From contig JAXMDK010000015.1 in NCBI GenBank assembly GCA_046348855.1, forward strand, positions 1 to 64,000: a stretch of 64,000 bases of DNA. The letters run 5' to 3'. Made by a program: the position numbers and the translations under genes. Below, in pieces: positions 61,578 through 64,000 of the stretch; positions within the stretch are counted from its first letter, which is position 1; every line of letters starts with the position of its first letter. Origin of the DNA: TMP-24 sp046348855. GTDB lineage: Bacteria > Pseudomonadota > Alphaproteobacteria > Rhodobacterales > Rhodobacteraceae. The notes beneath the pieces were generated by a model that saw only the letters and a program-made list of their open reading frames with translations, searched no databases and was not told where the DNA came from.

Positions 61578-62027
61578 ATGGCCGCCGACGACATCCGCGT
61601 TCAGGCCGAACCGTTCGACTATGGCGCGGTGTCGGCGGACTTTGCCCGCAGCGTCGGCGGGGCAGGGGCGGTCGTCACTTTTCTGGGAATGGTGCGCGAC
61701 GAATCCGGGCGGTTGACCGGGATGGAGATCGAACACTATCCCGGCATGACCGAAAGCGCGCTGGCGGCCATCGCCGGCGAGGCGCGCACCCGCTGGGATC
61801 TGGCCGGCCTGGCCATCATTCACCGCTATGGCCGCCTGATGCCGGGCGAGCCGATCATGATGGTGGCCACCGCTGCCCGCCACCGCGAAGCCGCCTTTGC
61901 CGCTGCCGAATTTCTGATGGATTACCTGAAATCCCGCGCCCCGTTCTGGAAGAAGGAATTCCATTCCGACGGCGCCGACTGGGTCGCCGCGCGCGACGCG
62001 GACGAGGCGGCGCTGGGCAAATGGTAG
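61578..62027 (+). CDS. moaE: Molybdopterin synthase catalytic subunit MoaE
   Basis: 149 residues. VVTFLGMVRDESGRLTGMEI, IHRYGRLMPGEPIMMVATAA, and the catalytic-lysine region in SRAPFWKKEFHSDG are diagnostic. With MoaD it inserts the two dithiolene sulfurs into cyclic pyranopterin monophosphate. Ends the pgsA-moaD-moaE operon, convergent with the small membrane protein gene. Confidence 0.97.
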   Translation: MAADDIRVQAEPFDYGAVSADFARSVGGAGAVVTFLGMVRDESGRLTGMEIEHYPGMTESALAAIAGEARTRWDLAGLAIIHRYGRLMPGEPIMMVATAARHREAAFAAAEFLMDYLKSRAPFWKKEFHSDGADWVAARDADEAALGKW

Positions 62028-62070
62028 GGTGCGCCGTGCAGGCCGGCGCCTAGCCGGGCACAGCCTGCCG

Positions 62071-62397
62071 TCAGCCGATGTTGGCCTTTTCGATGTAGGT
62101 GCGCAGTTCCTCGGCCTCGGCGCGGGCGTCCCGCAGGCCGTCCATCGCCGCCCGAAGCTCGGCATCGCTTTGCGCAAGCTGGGTCATCAGGTCGCGCTCG
62201 CGCTGTTCGTAGTAGGTCTGCGTCTCTTCGCGGGCGGCCTCGGAATCATGCAGGTTGCGGGCCATCTCGTCCAGGTCGCCAAGCTCGGCCTGCGTCACCC
62301 GGGTCAGCCGGTGCACCAGCCACGAGGCGAACCACCCCAGCCCGAAGGCCAGGAACAGCACGACCGTCATGGCGATGATGAATTGGGTATGGTTCAT
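62071..62397 (-). CDS. Small membrane-anchored coiled-coil protein, unknown function
   Basis: 108 residues. One N-terminal membrane helix (residues ~5-25, QFIIAMTVVLFLAFGLGWFA), then a charged helical region rich in Glu, Ala, Arg and Gln (residues ~30-105) predicted to form a coiled coil. No known domain recognised. Located 17 bp downstream of the OmpA-family gene on the same strand; conserved pairing could point to an envelope role. Confidence 0.75.
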   Translation of the reverse strand: MNHTQFIIAMTVVLFLAFGLGWFASWLVHRLTRVTQAELGDLDEMARNLHDSEAAREETQTYYEQRERDLMTQLAQSDAELRAAMDGLRDARAEAEELRTYIEKANIG

Positions 62398-62414
62398 CCG
62401 GTTCTGCCTTGGCT

Positions 62415-64000
62415 TCAGGGTTTTTTCAGGGTGTCGGGGCGTTTCTTCGGCCGGGGCGTGCCGGCGTCCGGCGTCAGGACCGGAACCGCGCTGTCCGCCG
62501 CCGGAGCCGGGTCCGCCGTGGCCGGCTGGTCGGTCGTCGCCGGTTGGTCCGTCTGGGTTGCGGCAGGGTCGACCGGCTGGCCGTCCTTGCCCAGAAGCCG
62601 GAACTCGATGCGGCGGTTCTGTTCGCGGTCGGCCTCGGTATCGTTGGCCATCAGCGGCTGGGTTTCGCCATAGCCCTTGGCCTTCAGGTTGCCGGTCAGC
62701 ACCCGCCGCGCCAGCAGCGCTTCGATCACCGACTGGGCCCGCTGCTGCGACAGGACCATGTTCATCTCGTCGCGGCCCTGGCTGTCGGTATGCCCGCCGA
62801 CCTCCATCGGCACGTCGCCGCAGTTCTTCATCACCGCCGCGATCTTGTCGAGCGTGTCGGCCGAGTCGGGCGAGATCACCGCCGAGCCCGGATCAAAGGC
62901 GATTTTCTTCACGGCCAACGCGGCGTTGATCTGGCTGACGCATTCGGCCGGCGTCGGCAGGCCAAGGGTCTTGTCCAGCGCCTTGTCATAGCGGATCGCC
63001 AGGTCATAGGCCGCGCTACTGCCCAGCCGGGAATCGAGGATGCGCGACACCGCCCCCGAGGCGTCCTTCGCCCCCGACAGCCCCTCGATCCGCATCGACC
63101 CTTCGCGCACCGTGACCGAGCCGCTGTCCAGTTCCGCCAGAGCTTCGAGCCCGACCAGCACCCGCGCCGTCCAGCCGTCCGGCAGGCCGGTGGCCAGGCG
63201 CGTGGCGGCATGAACCTTGCTTGCGCCAAAGCGCGCCGCCGCCAGGCTTTCGGCGGCCTTGCGCGCCATGTCGTCGCCCAGCCGGCCGCTCAGGTCGACC
63301 CGGCCATCCTTGTCGAGCGTTGCCACGAATTCCGCGGCCCCCGGCGCCAGCCCTTCGGATTTCGAGGCAATCGAGGCCTTCAGCGAAAAGACGTCGGGCA
63401 GATTCGATTCCAGTTCGCCCACCACCCGGTCGAAGTCGGCCTGCTTGACCTCGGGGTCGGCGGTCAGCGTCACGTCGGCATCCGAAAAAGTGATCGCCCC
63501 ATGCCCGAGCTTCTTGACCGCGTTCAGCCCCAGAACTACGGCGTCCGACCAGGCCGGGGTGGGCACACCCAGGCCGACGGTGCAGCCGGCCTGCGGATCG
63601 GCGCCGGCTGCCGTCGCCGCCGCGAGGATCTTCACCTGCGCCGCATCGCTGTCGGCCGAGCAGGCATCGAACCGCGCGCCGGCCTTGTCGATCAGGAAGC
63701 GCACGGTGAAGGGCGCGATCACCGGATGGGGCGCGGCGATGTTCAGCTGCAGGTCCAGCCCCTTGGGCGCCTTGCGCCGCAGGTTGGATTCAAGCCCGGC
63801 CCGTTCCGTCTCGCTTTCGGAAATGGCAGTCACGGCCACCTGCCCGGCGGTGACCGAAATCTTGGCCCGTTTCAGCAGTTTGACCGCGGTTTCAGCGTAG
63901 GCCACCGTCTGGTCCCACCCCTCCGGCGCCGGATGGTCGGTGCTTTCCAGCATGTCGGTGACCTTTTCGCCCGACAGGGACTTGAGCGTCGTGGTCAGCT
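62415..64000 (-). CDS. OmpA-family protein with periplasmic repeat domain, 5' partial
   Basis: The frame stays open to the window edge, so the N-terminus is missing; 528 codons are visible. The C-terminal OmpA peptidoglycan-binding domain has VAVKKIAFDPGSAVISPDSA, PMEVGGHTDSQGRDEMNMVL and DREQNRRIEFRLL. Ahead of it are at least three related segments of about 130 residues, each with a Gly-Leu-rich strand pattern (for example KLGHGAITFSDADVTLTADP and ELDSGSVTVREGSMRIEGL), probably BON-like periplasmic domains. The tail is Pro/Ala/Thr-rich with two TDQPAT repeats and ends in basic residues. Likely tethers the outer envelope to murein. Confidence 0.88.
   Translation of the reverse strand, partial: LTTTLKSLSGEKVTDMLESTDHPAPEGWDQTVAYAETAVKLLKRAKISVTAGQVAVTAISESETERAGLESNLRRKAPKGLDLQLNIAAPHPVIAPFTVRFLIDKAGARFDACSADSDAAQVKILAAATAAGADPQAGCTVGLGVPTPAWSDAVVLGLNAVKKLGHGAITFSDADVTLTADPEVKQADFDRVVGELESNLPDVFSLKASIASKSEGLAPGAAEFVATLDKDGRVDLSGRLGDDMARKAAESLAAARFGASKVHAATRLATGLPDGWTARVLVGLEALAELDSGSVTVREGSMRIEGLSGAKDASGAVSRILDSRLGSSAAYDLAIRYDKALDKTLGLPTPAECVSQINAALAVKKIAFDPGSAVISPDSADTLDKIAAVMKNCGDVPMEVGGHTDSQGRDEMNMVLSQQRAQSVIEALLARRVLTGNLKAKGYGETQPLMANDTEADREQNRRIEFRLLGKDGQPVDPAATQTDQPATTDQPATADPAPAADSAVPVLTPDAGTPRPKKRPDTLKKP

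Overview
The window is high-GC, densely packed DNA that reads as a chromosome segment of an alphaproteobacterium of the order Rhodobacterales (Rhodobacteraceae/Paracoccaceae). The indicators are a 318-residue malyl-CoA lyase of the Rhodobacter Mcl1 type, a spike-base protein of the family named after Rhodobacter capsulatus rcc01079 (gene transfer agent head spike), the motB-flgE-flgK-flgL-flgI flagellar block, and a VPLPA-CTERM/exosortase D system. No tRNA, rRNA, CRISPR array or transposase was seen.

Layout. 1-5916: a plus-strand operon with a polyamine-type ABC importer (ATPase cut by the window edge, two permeases), a DMSP-lyase-like cupin, an amidohydrolase and a methyltransferase. 6290-12163: minus-strand flagellar genes. 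12247-14149: the NAD-salvage pair pncB-pncA. 14268-16431: a frame-disrupted Hsp70-like gene and trhO. 16445-20649: capsule/EPS genes (glycosyltransferase, Wzy-like polymerase, acyltransferase, SGNH hydrolase). 20870-23455: a large spike/fibre-like protein convergent with a GhsA-like spike-base gene, separated by a perfect 16-bp hairpin. 23663-34687: a beta-helix protein with a repetitive tail, an asparagine-synthetase-like protein, a Tat-exported beta-helix protein, and a complete type I secretion set (TolC-like, HlyD-like, ABC exporter). 35240-47681: the exosortase/EPS core: a VPLPA-CTERM protein, tyrosine autokinase, chain-length determinant, ExeA-like ATPase, initiating sugar transferase, PrsT-type TPR lipoprotein (frame-broken), polysaccharide export protein, outer-membrane barrel, exosortase XrtD-EpsI and a rhomboid protease. 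47758-53748: glycosyltransferase, GDP-mannose dehydrogenase, esterase-like protein, second glycosyltransferase and Wzx flippase. 53897-64000: housekeeping and metabolic genes (a kinase/phospho-lyase pair, arfB, a damaged D-amino-acid aminotransferase, dipeptide epimerase, mcl1, pgsA, moaD-moaE, an OmpA-family protein).

How it fits together. Between about 16 and 54 kb the window can describe a Wzx/Wzy-dependent exopolysaccharide pathway: sugar nucleotide supply (AlgD-like), priming, extension, flipping, polymerisation, length control and export. Around it are an exosortase with one visible cognate substrate, a type I exporter with a likely beta-helix cargo, and spike genes of a capsule-binding gene transfer agent. 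The link between polysaccharide, spike and secreted beta-helix proteins is inference from position and known homologues.

Sequence quality. Three places carry clustered frame breaks: 15200-15345, 41850-42640, and 57110-57220, the last next to a low-GC insert. In the first two the protein remains readable by switching frames, which looks more like indel errors than decay. They should be checked before these genes are called pseudogenes.
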